In this document: piece by piece, positions 17,771-26,640 of the stretch
Layout of the letters: every line of letters begins with the position of its first letter
Numbering within the stretch: the first letter of the stretch is position 1
From: an uncultured Roseovarius sp.
Lineage (GTDB): Bacteria; Pseudomonadota; Alphaproteobacteria; Rhodobacterales; Rhodobacteraceae
DNA: 59,654 nt
Assembly: GCF_947489715.1 (NCBI RefSeq)
Contig: NZ_CANLER010000016.1
Coordinates: 1 to 59,654 of the forward strand
Direction: 5' to 3'
Notes under the pieces: generated by a model
Databases searched by the model: none
What the model was told of the DNA's origin: nothing
The model's input: only the letters and a program-made list of their open reading frames with translations
Translations under genes and position numbers: made by a program

Positions 17771-18079
17771 CGTCCTTCTTTTCATCCTCAGGGATACATC
17801 AAATCAGCATTTTGCTCAATATGTCTTTTTGCGTGTTTCGTAATATTGCGAGATATTGCCGATGCGTGCAGCGATATTAACACGCCCAATCACTCCCGCG
17901 ATTCACACCGATGTCGATAACCAGCGACCCACAGGAATTGTCCTTGTTTCAATTTGATCAGCAGACCAAACACCAAGCAAAAAATGAGACCGCCCAAAGG
18001 GCGATCTTAAGAGGTGCAGCTGTAATATCTTCGAAACGCAAAGCTCAACAGACGCTATCAAATAACCTCCGAATACATG
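17771..18079. other. Non-coding oriT-side region
   Basis: About 310 bases without a convincing gene. GCGTGTT near 17831 and AACACGC near 17879 form a distant inverted pair around a run of ATATTGC-like motifs, possibly further relaxosome binding sites. A 67-codon frame from 17911 lacks a ribosome site and is not called. Confidence 0.3.
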
Positions 18080-18595
18080 TCACCGATCCTTTGACAGCAC
18101 CCCGTCTTGCGTGATTGCGGCGACATTGCTGGGCGTCCTGCGTTTCAGCTCAGTCCCGTCGCCGGACATCACCGCTTCGACAAATTCGGTTTTCTTGAGA
18201 ACACCGCCATCAGCTTCAATCCAGGTCGTGCTGTCGCTGTCCTCGCGCGTGACAGACCCGTCCGGATTGATGCGGATGGACACATCGCCAACCTTCACCG
18301 ACACGGTGAACCGGTCGATCTTCACCCCTTCCCAGGCCGTTCTGTCGTCCCGGCGCAGCACGATCATGTCGGGGCGCAGCTTTATCTGGATGTCCTGATC
18401 GGTGTCCCCCTCAGCGCTTTTCACAACGACAAAGGCCTCCTGTTCGGCGGGATCACGGTGGATCGTGGCGTTGCCATTCTTCGGCGGCCAGACATGCGGC
18501 TCGCGCCGCCGTCTGCCCTCGGGATCACGATGGAACCCGATATAGAGCTGGGCGGATTTCCAGACGCGGCGGGTGGATGATGCGATGCGGCTCAT
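18080..18595 (-). CDS. Uncharacterised plasmid protein
   Basis: 171 aa soluble protein, family not recognised. It is charged and strand-rich: basic at the N-terminus (SRIASSTRRVWKSAQLYIGF, then HRDPEGRRRREPHVWPPKNG), with repeated beta-like segments of alternating hydrophobic and charged residues to the end. GGAGGCC upstream of ATG 18595 supports the start. It sits between the ParB-like gene and the oriT/mob operon on the same strand, a position that suggests a maintenance or transfer accessory role, but nothing in the sequence proves it. Confidence 0.65.
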   Translation of the reverse strand: MSRIASSTRRVWKSAQLYIGFHRDPEGRRRREPHVWPPKNGNATIHRDPAEQEAFVVVKSAEGDTDQDIQIKLRPDMIVLRRDDRTAWEGVKIDRFTVSVKVGDVSIRINPDGSVTREDSDSTTWIEADGGVLKKTEFVEAVMSGDGTELKRRTPSNVAAITQDGVLSKDR

Positions 18596-18747
18596 GATGG
18601 CCTCCGTTCATGTGATCTTGTTTCTTGCACCGAGTGATCGGTGAAAAAACTGATTGATTGGAAGCGATGTCGCCCCATAAAACCAACGGCCCCTTTGACC
18701 CGGCTGGCAGATGTCAGGGGCGGCTCAGGGCCGCCCCCGGCTTTCTC

Positions 18748-20589
18748 TCAAACGTAGTAGTCAGGCACCCAAGTCTCAATCCGGGACTTCTGCGCATCGG
18801 TGACACCCAGAACCTTTTGACGCATCGGATCTGAAATCAGGTTCTCCAACGCCTCCGCCTTTTCGCCCTTCTTGAGCTTCGCGAAACTTTTGGCGCGATC
18901 CTCAGCAGGCGCAATCTCCAGCAGGGAATTGTAGATGTCTTCCAGCATCGGGCCGGAGATGCGTTTGAAGAAATTCTCCGCTGTCGGCGTCCAGACCTTG
19001 CGAATTTCAGCCCCGGATTTGCCGACAAGACCCTTTGCAAAATCTTCATCCCCACCAGTCAGTAGGATTGCAAGCTGGCGCGTAATCTCGGCATCACGGA
19101 ATTTCTTGCCCTTCTTCTTGAACCCCGCAAAGGCTTTGGTCAGATCAACGTTCCACGCATCCTGCGGCGCAGAGCCCGGCTTACTCAACCGTTTGTCCAC
19201 GGCAAAACCGGTCCCAGTCGATGGCGTGTTGGTTGGCCCACCAAGGCTTACGTCAAAGACCTTCTCATAACCGGTCATGCCACAGAGTTGGAAACCCAGC
19301 AGATCAAGCAACAGGTCCGGCTGATCCAGCATGGCATTTTGCAATGCCGCCAGCTTGATCGCGTCCAGATCATCCCGCAGCTTTTGTGAATATGGGTTCT
19401 TGGGTGCGGCAGACCCGTGGTTGGACTTGGCCAGAACACCCGCCTCCATTGCCGCCTTCTTGTCCTCCGGCCTGATCAGCCCGGCACAGGTCTGCACGTC
19501 ACCGCCATTGCTGACGTAGACCACACAACCGGCAAGCGCTTTCTGTTCCGGCGTGTACTCGCCGTCCAGAGCGATCTGAAGCGCCTCAAGGTCTGCCTCG
19601 CCCGCCGCATCAAGCACATCGCCCTCAGCAAGCTCCGCCAGTTCGTCATAACGTGCTGCCTGTTCTTCGGACAGAACCCCGTCGACCGGATAGACACGCG
19701 CGACCTTGCGCTCCTCCATGAAATGCCACCCGAGATAACTCTCACTATGGGTCTCGACCCATGCCCAGCCCTGATCGCCTTGGATTGTCTTGGCCAGCGC
19801 GTCCAGTTTAGCCGCAAAAGCCTCGGCCAGAATTTCGCTGTCCTCAAAGAAGACATCTTCGGAGAAGAGATCACGGGTGATTTTGCCACCCGCCGCCTCA
19901 TAGGCCTCAACCCCCACAAAGACCGCGCGGCGATCGGTGTCGGTGACCGCTTTGGGATGCAGGAACTGGTCCAGTTGACGCGTCGTGTCGATCTGCCCGT
20001 CTTCAATCAGCCGGATGGCTTCAAAGATCAGCTTCTCATCATTGACGGTGGTCATCTTCTGGGCCGTGGTCAGATTGATCTGTCTGGCTTTGAGTGCGTC
20101 CAGTGCTGCCTCCGGCAGGCCTGCGAGTTTCAGCCGACCTTTGACATGGGGCACGGTTACGCCAAAGGCGCTTGCAATGGTCTCGGCCGATGCATCGCGT
20201 TCTGCCATCCGGCCATAGGCGCGAATTTCGTCAGCGGGGTCGAGATCAGCCCGCGCGGTGTTTTCGGCATTGGCCCACATTTCGGCCTGTGTTTCGTCCT
20301 TGGCCAGACGGACCGGGATGGCGTTGAGTGCTACGTGATCCCCGTCACTGCCCGCAAGATGCGTGAGCGCCCGCAGGCGTCGGCCACCGGCGACAATACC
20401 GATCTTACCGGTTTCGTCTTGCAGCCCGCCAAGGTTCTGCATCAGTCCGCAGACCTTGATGCTCTCGGCCAATATAGTGATTTCCTCCTCGGTCACATCC
20501 TGACGTGGATTGAGATCATGCAGATAAAGCTGGTCCAGAGTGGCGTAAATGATCGCAGTCTCAGGGGTGGTATTCGTTTGATTGGTCAT
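18748..20589 (-). CDS. Long ParB-like partition/nuclease-domain protein
   Basis: 613 aa. The N-terminal ParB domain shows box I GLMQNLGGL and box II GIVAGGRRLRALTHL (residues about 48-80), then the central HTH region ASAETIASAFGVTVPHVKGR. The C-terminal 350 aa extend well beyond a classical ParB (about 300 aa), as in plasmid ParB-like proteins sometimes compared with KorB. It may act in partition, transcriptional silencing or plasmid maintenance. No ParA gene is adjacent. AAGGATCAC upstream supports the ATG at 20589. Confidence 0.85.
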   Translation of the reverse strand: MTNQTNTTPETAIIYATLDQLYLHDLNPRQDVTEEEITILAESIKVCGLMQNLGGLQDETGKIGIVAGGRRLRALTHLAGSDGDHVALNAIPVRLAKDETQAEMWANAENTARADLDPADEIRAYGRMAERDASAETIASAFGVTVPHVKGRLKLAGLPEAALDALKARQINLTTAQKMTTVNDEKLIFEAIRLIEDGQIDTTRQLDQFLHPKAVTDTDRRAVFVGVEAYEAAGGKITRDLFSEDVFFEDSEILAEAFAAKLDALAKTIQGDQGWAWVETHSESYLGWHFMEERKVARVYPVDGVLSEEQAARYDELAELAEGDVLDAAGEADLEALQIALDGEYTPEQKALAGCVVYVSNGGDVQTCAGLIRPEDKKAAMEAGVLAKSNHGSAAPKNPYSQKLRDDLDAIKLAALQNAMLDQPDLLLDLLGFQLCGMTGYEKVFDVSLGGPTNTPSTGTGFAVDKRLSKPGSAPQDAWNVDLTKAFAGFKKKGKKFRDAEITRQLAILLTGGDEDFAKGLVGKSGAEIRKVWTPTAENFFKRISGPMLEDIYNSLLEIAPAEDRAKSFAKLKKGEKAEALENLISDPMRQKVLGVTDAQKSRIETWVPDYYV

Positions 20590-20637
20590 TTGAGTGATCC
20601 TTCTAGTTGATTGAAAGTTTGGTTGGCTTTATGATCA

Positions 20638-20661
20638 CCTCAGCCCGTGAGGGGGCTGAGG
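20638..20661 (-). terminator. Hairpin between 37-aa ORF and parB-like gene
   Basis: Perfect 9-bp inverted repeat CCTCAGCCC (20638-20646) / GGGCTGAGG (20653-20661) with a 6-base loop. A second repeat, GGGGC/GCCCC at 20667-20680, spans the stop codon of the 37-aa ORF. Without a T run it may act as a partial terminator or mRNA stabiliser. Confidence 0.45.
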
Positions 20662-20671
20662 CGCTTGGGGC

Positions 20672-20785
20672 TTAGGCCCCGGCGTTAGACTTCAGGAAGG
20701 CGAGGCCGATCTTGGCGGAAAGGCCTCCCTTATTGATCAGTGCCACGGCTTCTTGCCGTAGCTGGAACAGTCGTTTCTGGTTCAT
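20672..20785 (-). CDS. Small basic protein, 37 aa
   Basis: A short ORF of 37 residues beginning MNQKRLFQLRQEAVALINKG and ending with LAFLKSNAGA. It is preceded by AAAGGAGGTG (minus strand, positions 20800-20791) five bases from the ATG, the strongest Shine-Dalgarno in the window. The sequence looks like an amphipathic helix with a basic N-terminus. No family is recognised. It lies between the DUF3768 gene and the ParB-like gene on the same strand, so it may be co-transcribed with plasmid maintenance genes. It could be a small regulator, a leader peptide or an antirestriction-like factor. Confidence 0.62.
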   Translation of the reverse strand: MNQKRLFQLRQEAVALINKGGLSAKIGLAFLKSNAGA

Positions 20786-20851
20786 TTCATCACCTCCTTT
20801 CCGGCGCGGGTTGCGCCTTTGGAAGCCGCCCAAATTGAGGGCGGCCCAAAG

Positions 20852-21238
20852 CTAATATTCAGAGGCGTGCATGACGGTCAGAACGCGCCGCGTGACATTG
20901 ACGTCAGCAGGATTGTCACTGCCCATGCAGTAGGCGGTATCGTAAAGATCGACCTTCCAGAAAATCTTGTAGGAATTGCCCGCGATCTCAAACTCGAACG
21001 CGCCAAAAGTGTGATCACCGTAAGGATCATTGGCCTCGGTAAACTCGGAAAACTGCTGGACCCGCTGCATGATGATGGCCTTTGCGGCGGGTGACAGATC
21101 GGCCACGCCGCGCGTAAAGACGATCTGTCCTGGCACGGAGAAATCCGCGCCCCAAGTACTACGAAACCGGTCATTCTGCTCCGCGACGATGGCTGCAGTT
21201 TCATCTCTTTCTTCTTGAGTTTTCTGTTCTTCTGTCAT
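20852..21238 (-). CDS. DUF3768-family plasmid protein
   Basis: 128 aa cytoplasmic protein matching the pattern I associate with DUF3768, found on alphaproteobacterial plasmids: IVAEQNDRFRSTWG at the N-terminus, VFTRGVADLSPAAKAIIMQR, then DPYGDHTFGAFEFE, an IFWKVDLYD strand and a terminal VTRRVLTVMHASEY. The function is unknown. It is the first of three same-strand genes leading to the ParB-like gene, and the structured stretch 21363-21485 lies directly upstream, possibly in its leader. Confidence 0.75.
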   Translation of the reverse strand: MTEEQKTQEERDETAAIVAEQNDRFRSTWGADFSVPGQIVFTRGVADLSPAAKAIIMQRVQQFSEFTEANDPYGDHTFGAFEFEIAGNSYKIFWKVDLYDTAYCMGSDNPADVNVTRRVLTVMHASEY

Positions 21239-21362
21239 CCGACGTCTCCTTGCTCGCGGGGGCTATAGGGTTGCCCCAATTGGTGTCTGGTTTTGAGAAG
21301 AGCCCCTCTGGGGCGTCGTCTCTAAAACCTGACCCACTGGCGAAGTGTCGGGGGTAGCAACT

Positions 21363-21485
21363 GCAATAGAAATCGATGGGGCTGGTGCGGCCCGCAGGGC
21401 CAAAGGCCCGAGGACACGGGCCCTGTCTATTTCTGTTGCGGGCGCGAGGACCGAAGGTCCTTAGAGCAGGGACCCGCCAGGGTCC
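21363..21485. other. Nested hairpin region upstream of DUF3768 gene
   Basis: The 21239-21745 stretch has no gene. GCAATAGAAAT (21363-21373) pairs with ATTTCTGTTGC (21429-21439), 10 of 11 positions, enclosing GGGCC/GGCCC at 21397-21409. Two more perfect hairpins follow, GGACC/GGTCC (21448-21460, loop GAA) and GGACCC/GGGTCC (21470-21485, loop GCCA). This density of stems suggests a structured RNA leader or a DNA-protein assembly site. Confidence 0.4.
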
Positions 21486-21729
21486 GCGCAGATCGACGGA
21501 AGACTTTTGCGATTAGATGAATGATCATCTCTCTAGCTCCAGTCGCACGCGCGTCGAGCTTGTTGACTCAATGAGACAAGCGGCAGAAACTATTCATTGT
21601 TCCGTGAGTGGTGACCATTTCTTTGGGAACTGGAACATGTCGGGGAGTGAAATTTCTGCACTCCCCGACAGCAAAAAACCGCAGTTGCGCAAGCACCTAT
21701 TTTCGCTCAAGCCATGACTATCAACAGTT

Positions 21730-21764
21730 CCGGTAACGACAAGCTGGCCCAAAATCGTTACCGG
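21730..21764 (-). terminator. Terminator of the permease fragment
   Basis: Perfect 10-bp inverted repeat CCGGTAACGA (21730-21739) / TCGTTACCGG (21755-21764) with a 15-base loop, just after the 3' end of the permease fragment on the minus strand. In the second copy of this sequence only the right arm (47706-47715) remains. Confidence 0.6.
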
Positions 21765-22192
21765 CTGTAAGTTTGGTGTGCTCTCTATTTTGCGTTGTCT
21801 GCCCCCAACAACTGAGGCAGGTTTCCAAACCGAGCGATCATTGAAAAAATTAAAATCGAGGTGACAATAAATGTGATGGCACCTACCGCCATCGTAGGCG
21901 TGAATCCATTTCTCAAAGAGTTAAATATCTGCACTGTGACCGTCGAATAAGCTGACGCCGAAACAAAGAAGACTACGATAAATTCATTGAAACTGAGTAC
22001 CATCGCGAAAAAGAAGCCAGATGCCGTGAACGGCAGCATTTGCGGAAGAATGATTGTTCGAAATGCGGTCGCCTCACTGGCCCCCATGGTCGCGGCAGCA
22101 TCCATATGCGACCGGTCAATACCTTGGAGACCGATAGAAAGGGTCGTCAGGGGCAGCGCAACAAACAGGGCCGCGTGGCTTATGATACCTGA
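21746..22192. repeat. 447-bp direct repeat, copy A
   Basis: Matches 47697-48143 base for base with a constant offset of 25951; the only difference I found is C at 22043 against T at 47994. It contains the last third of a Pot-type permease gene plus half of its terminator. Left of it the terminator is complete; right of it the gene is cut off and unrelated sequence begins. Confidence 0.93.
21785..22192 (-). pseudogene. 3' fragment of Pot-type ABC permease gene
   Basis: Reads from within a permease to the normal C-terminus; the translated 106 residues from 22105 (MDAAATMGASEATAFRTIIL onward, including the EAA-loop region) equal the end of the full gene at 47736-48536. It breaks off at 22192, where the reading continues into unrelated sequence, so the N-terminal two thirds are missing. 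It is not functional on its own. It is part of the direct repeat bounding the island and probably marks an integration junction. Confidence 0.88.
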
Positions 22193-22457
22193 TAAGCTCC
22201 CGCCATCAACCTTGGTGCGCGCGGCCTATTCCTTGAAACATTTCACGAAGATCGACAGTGGGCTGCTTGCTTAGTTGGTCAAAGTTTTTGCCGTTTCCAG
22301 TCCTAAATCTCTAAGGTGACATAAGAATGCCTATTCGGCATTTAGCTTTGAGGACGCACCAAGCGGTTTCAATGTCTCCTGGCTTTCGATCTTCGGGATC
22401 ACGACTCCAGTTGGTGTGATGCCCAGCGTTGGGTCGTTTGGTAAAATTCAAGAATTG
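22193..22457. other. Junction flank, no gene
   Basis: Sequence immediately inside the left repeat. Short open stretches exist on both strands, but none has a start signal or a family resemblance I can name. Confidence 0.3.
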
Positions 22458-22907
22458 TTATTTCGGAAATTCAATTCTGGCAGGGGTCCACTTTTGGCGC
22501 CTTCGAGCTTGTCGCAAGAACCGGCTTTCGTCGCTGTAGTCAGCCGAAATAGGCGTCGCTGTAAACGAAGACCTATCATCCAATACGTTGAGAGCAGCAA
22601 TACCTCGCAGATCATCTTTGTCGTTGGTGACTGCCGCTACATAGACGCCGCAATTGCTGCAGATAATGTACTTTGCCGTACTCATTCCAAATGAGTATCG
22701 GTTTACATTGTCAGCGGCTGTAATTTTCACAAGTAGGGAGCCCCTTGGATCTGCAATCGCTTGTGTCCCATGCTTTCGGCAGAAACTACATTGGCATTCT
22801 CGAATTTCAGTATTTTCGGGAGAAATAACGCTTGAAAATTCAAGCTGAACATTCCCACAGTGGCATCCGCCAGCATATGCCTTAGCCTTGGTCATGTTAT
22901 CGACCAT
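22458..22907 (-). CDS. GFA/CENP-V-domain zinc protein
   Basis: 149 aa of the glutathione-dependent formaldehyde-activating (GFA) family. Zinc-binding cysteines are seen in GGCHCGNVQLEF, ECQCSFCRKHG and ICSNCGVYVA, spaced as in the family. Characterised GFA members are thought to help condense S-hydroxymethylglutathione, but most are uncharacterised. GAGGCG fits the ATG at 22907 better than the upstream in-frame starts. It is the first gene inside the left repeat, on the same strand as the Liv operon but 305 bases beyond its end, so probably a separate unit. Confidence 0.82.
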   Translation of the reverse strand: MVDNMTKAKAYAGGCHCGNVQLEFSSVISPENTEIRECQCSFCRKHGTQAIADPRGSLLVKITAADNVNRYSFGMSTAKYIICSNCGVYVAAVTNDKDDLRGIAALNVLDDRSSFTATPISADYSDESRFLRQARRRQKWTPARIEFPK

Positions 22908-23212
22908 ATGCGCCTCAGCTGCCGGTCGCAAAGCTGAACTGCAAGTTCCATTCTAATATTTGCTCAGCAGGACAAGAATTGCTGATTCTTTCTCTCCAAT
23001 ATCAGCTTGACTATGGATGATGAACAACGTTGCTTACAACATTGCCCTTTCCCCAAATTCAGCCATCGGACAGGTTGTCAAATTCCTTGCTTGCGATCGA
23101 GGTGCACGAATCACGATTATGTAGTGAGTTTCCAGAGTGCGTGGCCATAAATCGAGCAAAATTCTGTTCGAAACGGATCTTACGCCCCTAGTTGGATCGA
23201 GTTTTTGATTGC
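22908..23212. other. Gap, nothing recognised
   Basis: About 305 AT-rich bases between the GFA gene and the end of livM. I see no gene, clear terminator or repeat. Confidence 0.3.
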
Positions 23213-24232
23213 TCATGTCCTTGATTTTGGCGTGTTGTTTTTTCCCGGCCTTATATGTTTAAAGAGTCGTGCAAATAGCGCCGCTAACCCATTTGGTGCG
23301 AACAAAACGACCAAAACGAGAATTAAACCCAGGCCAATGTTTTTTGCATCGCCAAATTCTTTTAGCCATTCGAGCCCTATCAGGATCGTCGCAGCCCCAA
23401 TGTACGGGCCCCATATCGAACCGAGGCCACCGACGATCACCATCGAAAGAACCAAGATCAGAGTCGAGAAATCGAAAAGACTCGGCCCAGCAAACCGAAA
23501 ATGCCCCGCATATGCCCAACCTGCCAATCCAGTTAACGCTGCTGAGATCGCAAATACAGTCATCTGAGTATAAAAGCGGCTAATACCTCTGGATGATGCA
23601 TAACCTAAATTGTCACGGATCGCGCGGAAAGCGAGGCCCAATCGACCGTGCATCACAAACATCGTCACCAAAGTTACGAAAGCAAAAGCTAAGAGAACGA
23701 CATAGTAGTTGCCAAGGATCCAATCCCCTTTAAGGAAAGGACGAAAGCCAAAATCACTGATTCGAGAAAAACCGGTCGCTCCGCCAAAAAATTGCAGACA
23801 GCCTCCGCCCTCGCGTGTGTAACAGTAGGTGTCCGTAATGATGAGAACGTGTATCACCTCCGCGATCGCGAACGTGAGCAACGCAACATATGCTCCATGC
23901 AACCTCAGGCAAGCCGCTCCAACAATCAGAGCAGAAACCATCGCAACCAAAACGGCCAGCGGTAAACTCATCCAGATTGAAAGGTCTAGATGCCGTGACG
24001 CCATGGCCGTCGTATACGCTCCAATTGCGAAAAATGCCATTTGCGCCAAGGAAAACACCCCAGCATGTCCCATAAGCAAATTCCACTGGCTGGCTACCAT
24101 AGACCAGATTAGAAAAGTAATAATCTGGCCTACAAAGTATCGTTCTGGAAACACGATGGGCACCAGTGCCAGCGCCGCTACAAAACCCACTGAAATCAAC
24201 AGATCGCGACTAAGCGCTTTAGAGAGGATCAT
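23213..24232 (-). CDS. Branched-chain amino acid-type ABC permease LivM
   Basis: 339 aa inner-membrane permease with 8-10 hydrophobic segments and the LivM signatures NLLMGHAGVFSLAQMAFFAI and RLGLAFRAIRDN (the cytoplasmic loop contacting the ATPase), ending with VVGGLGSIWGPYIGA. It pairs with LivH to form the channel of a hydrophobic amino acid or amide importer. The frame is open upstream to 24421, but ATG 24232 overlaps the livH stop as ATGA, so that is the start. It is the last gene of the HDAC-livK-G-F-H-M operon. Confidence 0.9.
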   Translation of the reverse strand: MILSKALSRDLLISVGFVAALALVPIVFPERYFVGQIITFLIWSMVASQWNLLMGHAGVFSLAQMAFFAIGAYTTAMASRHLDLSIWMSLPLAVLVAMVSALIVGAACLRLHGAYVALLTFAIAEVIHVLIITDTYCYTREGGGCLQFFGGATGFSRISDFGFRPFLKGDWILGNYYVVLLAFAFVTLVTMFVMHGRLGLAFRAIRDNLGYASSRGISRFYTQMTVFAISAALTGLAGWAYAGHFRFAGPSLFDFSTLILVLSMVIVGGLGSIWGPYIGAATILIGLEWLKEFGDAKNIGLGLILVLVVLFAPNGLAALFARLFKHIRPGKNNTPKSRT

Positions 24233-25107
24233 AGCCGCACAACCAGTTGTTTGCCGAAAAGTCCATTCGGGCGCCAAATCAGGAAGAGGATGACCAGTAA
24301 CAGCATCACTGGAAAGCCGTATTGTACGCCAAGAAAGTACTGGATCGTCGCTTCTAGAATTCCAAGACCGATAGCTGCTAGTCCTGTGCCACCGATATGA
24401 CCCAGACCAGCAACGACACAAACCACAAATGCCATGAGCATGGGATTACCACCCATCTGAGGTGAAAGTGTTGAAAGCGAAGAAACCATGATCCCGGCCG
24501 CGCCTGCAAGAACTCCAGCGATAACAATGACTTGAAGGTAGGTTCGACTTGTTCGAACACCCATTAGGCGTGCCGCATCAATACTCATTGCTGTCGCCCT
24601 GATGGCTCTTCCCAACTTGGTGCGTGTAAGCAGGATGTTCACTCCTAACAGAAGCAGCGCGGCTCCTACTAATATGAGAACCCTCTGAGTAGGTACAATC
24701 ACATCACCAATCGAAAATTTTCCATCAATAACAACTGGCTGAGAGAATGGATAGGCGCCAAAGATCTTCAAGATGATATCTTGGGCGAGAATTGCGATCC
24801 CGGCTGTGGCCACAATAATGTTCGTCTCGAAGTTTCGTCTTCCGATCATGAACCGAGCCACAAAAAGATAGGTCGCGGCTCCAATTATTCCGCCAGCAGC
24901 TAAACCAAACACAAAAGCAAACGGGCGCGGAAAGCCAAACATATCAACCGCAACAAACGCTCCGTAAGCTCCTACGGTCATGAAAATCCCATGGGCCATG
25001 TTGAACATACCCAACGTACCCCAAACAAGTGCAAGGCCGGTCGCAGCCAATGCATAAAGAGCACCCAATGTGAGGCCTGTAACCATAACTTGAAGAAAGA
25101 TATCCAT
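24229..25107 (-). CDS. Branched-chain amino acid-type ABC permease LivH
   Basis: 292 aa inner-membrane permease. Typical LivH features are ALAATGLALVWGTLGMFNMA near residue 20, MAHGIFMTVGAYGAF, and the ATPase-contact loop TKLGRAIRATAMSIDAARLM, followed by GIMVSSLSTLSPQMGGNPML. It forms the second half of the transmembrane channel with LivM, whose start codon overlaps its stop. The substrate of this five-gene importer is not fixed by sequence; the linked deacetylase suggests an acetylated amine or amide. Confidence 0.9.
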   Translation of the reverse strand: MDIFLQVMVTGLTLGALYALAATGLALVWGTLGMFNMAHGIFMTVGAYGAFVAVDMFGFPRPFAFVFGLAAGGIIGAATYLFVARFMIGRRNFETNIIVATAGIAILAQDIILKIFGAYPFSQPVVIDGKFSIGDVIVPTQRVLILVGAALLLLGVNILLTRTKLGRAIRATAMSIDAARLMGVRTSRTYLQVIVIAGVLAGAAGIMVSSLSTLSPQMGGNPMLMAFVVCVVAGLGHIGGTGLAAIGLGILEATIQYFLGVQYGFPVMLLLVILFLIWRPNGLFGKQLVVRL

Positions 25108-25134
25108 TACCTGCGTTTCCTCAGTTCGAGCAAG

Positions 25135-25863
25135 TTAGTGGCCACCGAAATAAACCTGTGAGAGTTCGGGACTACTTTGCAAAGCCTCGCGCGTTCCACT
25201 CCAATGCACCTTGCCGCCTTGTACCAAAGAAATTTTTTGGGCGATTTCACTGATGCGCACGGGATTTTCTTCAACTACAAGGAAGGTTCGGCCAGACTTC
25301 GTAAGTTCGTTCAAAGCCTGGTAAATTTGCTCGATGATCAAAGGGGCGAGACCAAGTGATGGCTCATCAAGCATGATTAATCGTCCGTTAGCCATCAAAC
25401 CTCGGCCTATACCCACCATTCGACGCTCACCACCAGACAAACCATTGCAGTATTGGGTGCGGCGGTCCTTCAGCTTCGGAAAGAGAGTGTACACCTCCTC
25501 AAGCCGGTTGTGGGTTTCCGCTGGGTCGTCACACAGGTAAGCGCCCATCAGAAGGTTCTCTTCGACAGACATCTCAGGAAATAGTTGATCCCCCTGCGGA
25601 ACATGAACCAATCCGGCCCTCACCCTTTCAGACGTGTCCGTAGCTTCGATGGGCTTCCCAGCAAAGGTAATCTTGCCAGATATCAATGGAATCAACCCGG
25701 ACAAAAGCCGCAATAACGTAGTCTTTCCGTGACCATTGGGCCCAATAAGAGCGACGACCTCCGACGCGTTGATGTCCAGGTTAATGCCATGCAGAACCAC
25801 GGACCCAGCATAGCCCGCTTTGGCCTGTTCAATCTGCAACAGTGGTGTCGTGTCCAAACTCAT
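25135..25863 (-). CDS. LivF-type ABC ATPase
   Basis: 242 aa. Walker A IGPNGHGKTTLL (about residues 39-50), signature LSGGERRMVGIGRGL, Walker B LIMLDEPSLGLAP and a switch histidine-like region near VVEENPVRISE, as usual for LivF, where the H-loop His is replaced. It powers the Liv importer as one of two different ATPases. The ATG at 25863 overlaps the livG stop (ATGA). Confidence 0.92.
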   Translation of the reverse strand: MSLDTTPLLQIEQAKAGYAGSVVLHGINLDINASEVVALIGPNGHGKTTLLRLLSGLIPLISGKITFAGKPIEATDTSERVRAGLVHVPQGDQLFPEMSVEENLLMGAYLCDDPAETHNRLEEVYTLFPKLKDRRTQYCNGLSGGERRMVGIGRGLMANGRLIMLDEPSLGLAPLIIEQIYQALNELTKSGRTFLVVEENPVRISEIAQKISLVQGGKVHWSGTREALQSSPELSQVYFGGH

Positions 25864-26624
25864 GACAGGTCCCCACGCATCTGCGCAGCAGCAGACCCCA
25901 AGTAAACCTCAGCGACAGTTTCATTGTGAGCTATCTCTGAGGGCACACCGTCAAAGATAAGGGACCCATGATGCATGATCACTGCGCGGTCAGCGACCTT
26001 GGTTAAGAAAGACATGACATGCTCAATGAAAACGATTGTATGGCCCTGCTCCTTAAGACGAATGATAAGGTCCGCAAACTCGTCAATCTCTGTTGGTGTC
26101 AATCCACCTACCGGCTCATCGAGCAGCAGCACCTTGGGATCCGATGCAAGAGCAGTCACAACCATCAGTTTCTTGCGATCCAGCGCAGCAAGCCTTGAAA
26201 CTTCGACATCGGTTTTTTCCGTCAGACCGAACTCTTCAAGGTACGCGCAGGTTCGGTGATGATCCGCCCGCGACCAAAGCGGCTTACGACGCGACGCTGT
26301 TTGGTTGCCAAAAACGACAGCGGTTAAGACATTTTCATAAACCGTCATAGAGTCAAAACCAGCATTAAGTTGGAATGTGCGCGCGACGCCCAATCGCGCA
26401 CGCTTGTGGGCGGGCATCCCATCCAACACGACCCCGTCCAGTTCGATTCCCCCTTCGCGAAGGGGCACAAGCCCGGAAATCAGATCCAGAAACGTCGTCT
26501 TTCCGGCGCCATTAGGACCACCGATTCCGACCACCGAGTGTCTCTCGATGATTAGGTCGATGTGGTCCACCGCCACGAGCGATCCAAAGGTCGCTGTGGC
26601 CGATGTACAAATGAGAAAACTCAC
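25860..26624 (-). CDS. LivG-type ABC ATPase
   Basis: 254 aa. Walker A is GGPNGAGKTTF (family form usually IGPNGAGKTT), Walker B VLLLDEPVGGLTPTEI, and the H-loop is FIEHVMSFL. The signature motif is unusual: where LivG proteins usually have a YGQQR/YGDQR-like C-loop, this one reads VSRLAALDRKKLMVVTALAS, so ATP hydrolysis may depend on LivF. The short gap to livK (16 bases) and the overlap with livF mark an operon. The start at 26624 is kept; the leader MSFLICTSATATF is unusual. Confidence 0.88.
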   Translation of the reverse strand: MSFLICTSATATFGSLVAVDHIDLIIERHSVVGIGGPNGAGKTTFLDLISGLVPLREGGIELDGVVLDGMPAHKRARLGVARTFQLNAGFDSMTVYENVLTAVVFGNQTASRRKPLWSRADHHRTCAYLEEFGLTEKTDVEVSRLAALDRKKLMVVTALASDPKVLLLDEPVGGLTPTEIDEFADLIIRLKEQGHTIVFIEHVMSFLTKVADRAVIMHHGSLIFDGVPSEIAHNETVAEVYLGSAAAQMRGDLS

Positions 26625-26640
26625 AAACGATTTCCTCAGC

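Noticed and set aside
17911..18114. 67-codon plus-strand frame beside oriT
   Set aside because: No ribosome site, no recognisable motif, and it overlaps the end of the gene at 18080 on the other strand.
19417..20610. 397-codon plus-strand frame across the ParB-like gene
   Set aside because: Antisense shadow of a gene with clear ParB motifs; no ribosome site or domain.
23213..24421. Longer LivM reading frame starting at 24421
   Set aside because: The first 63 residues overlap livH in another frame and do not resemble LivM; the ATGA overlap at 24229-24232 gives the real start.
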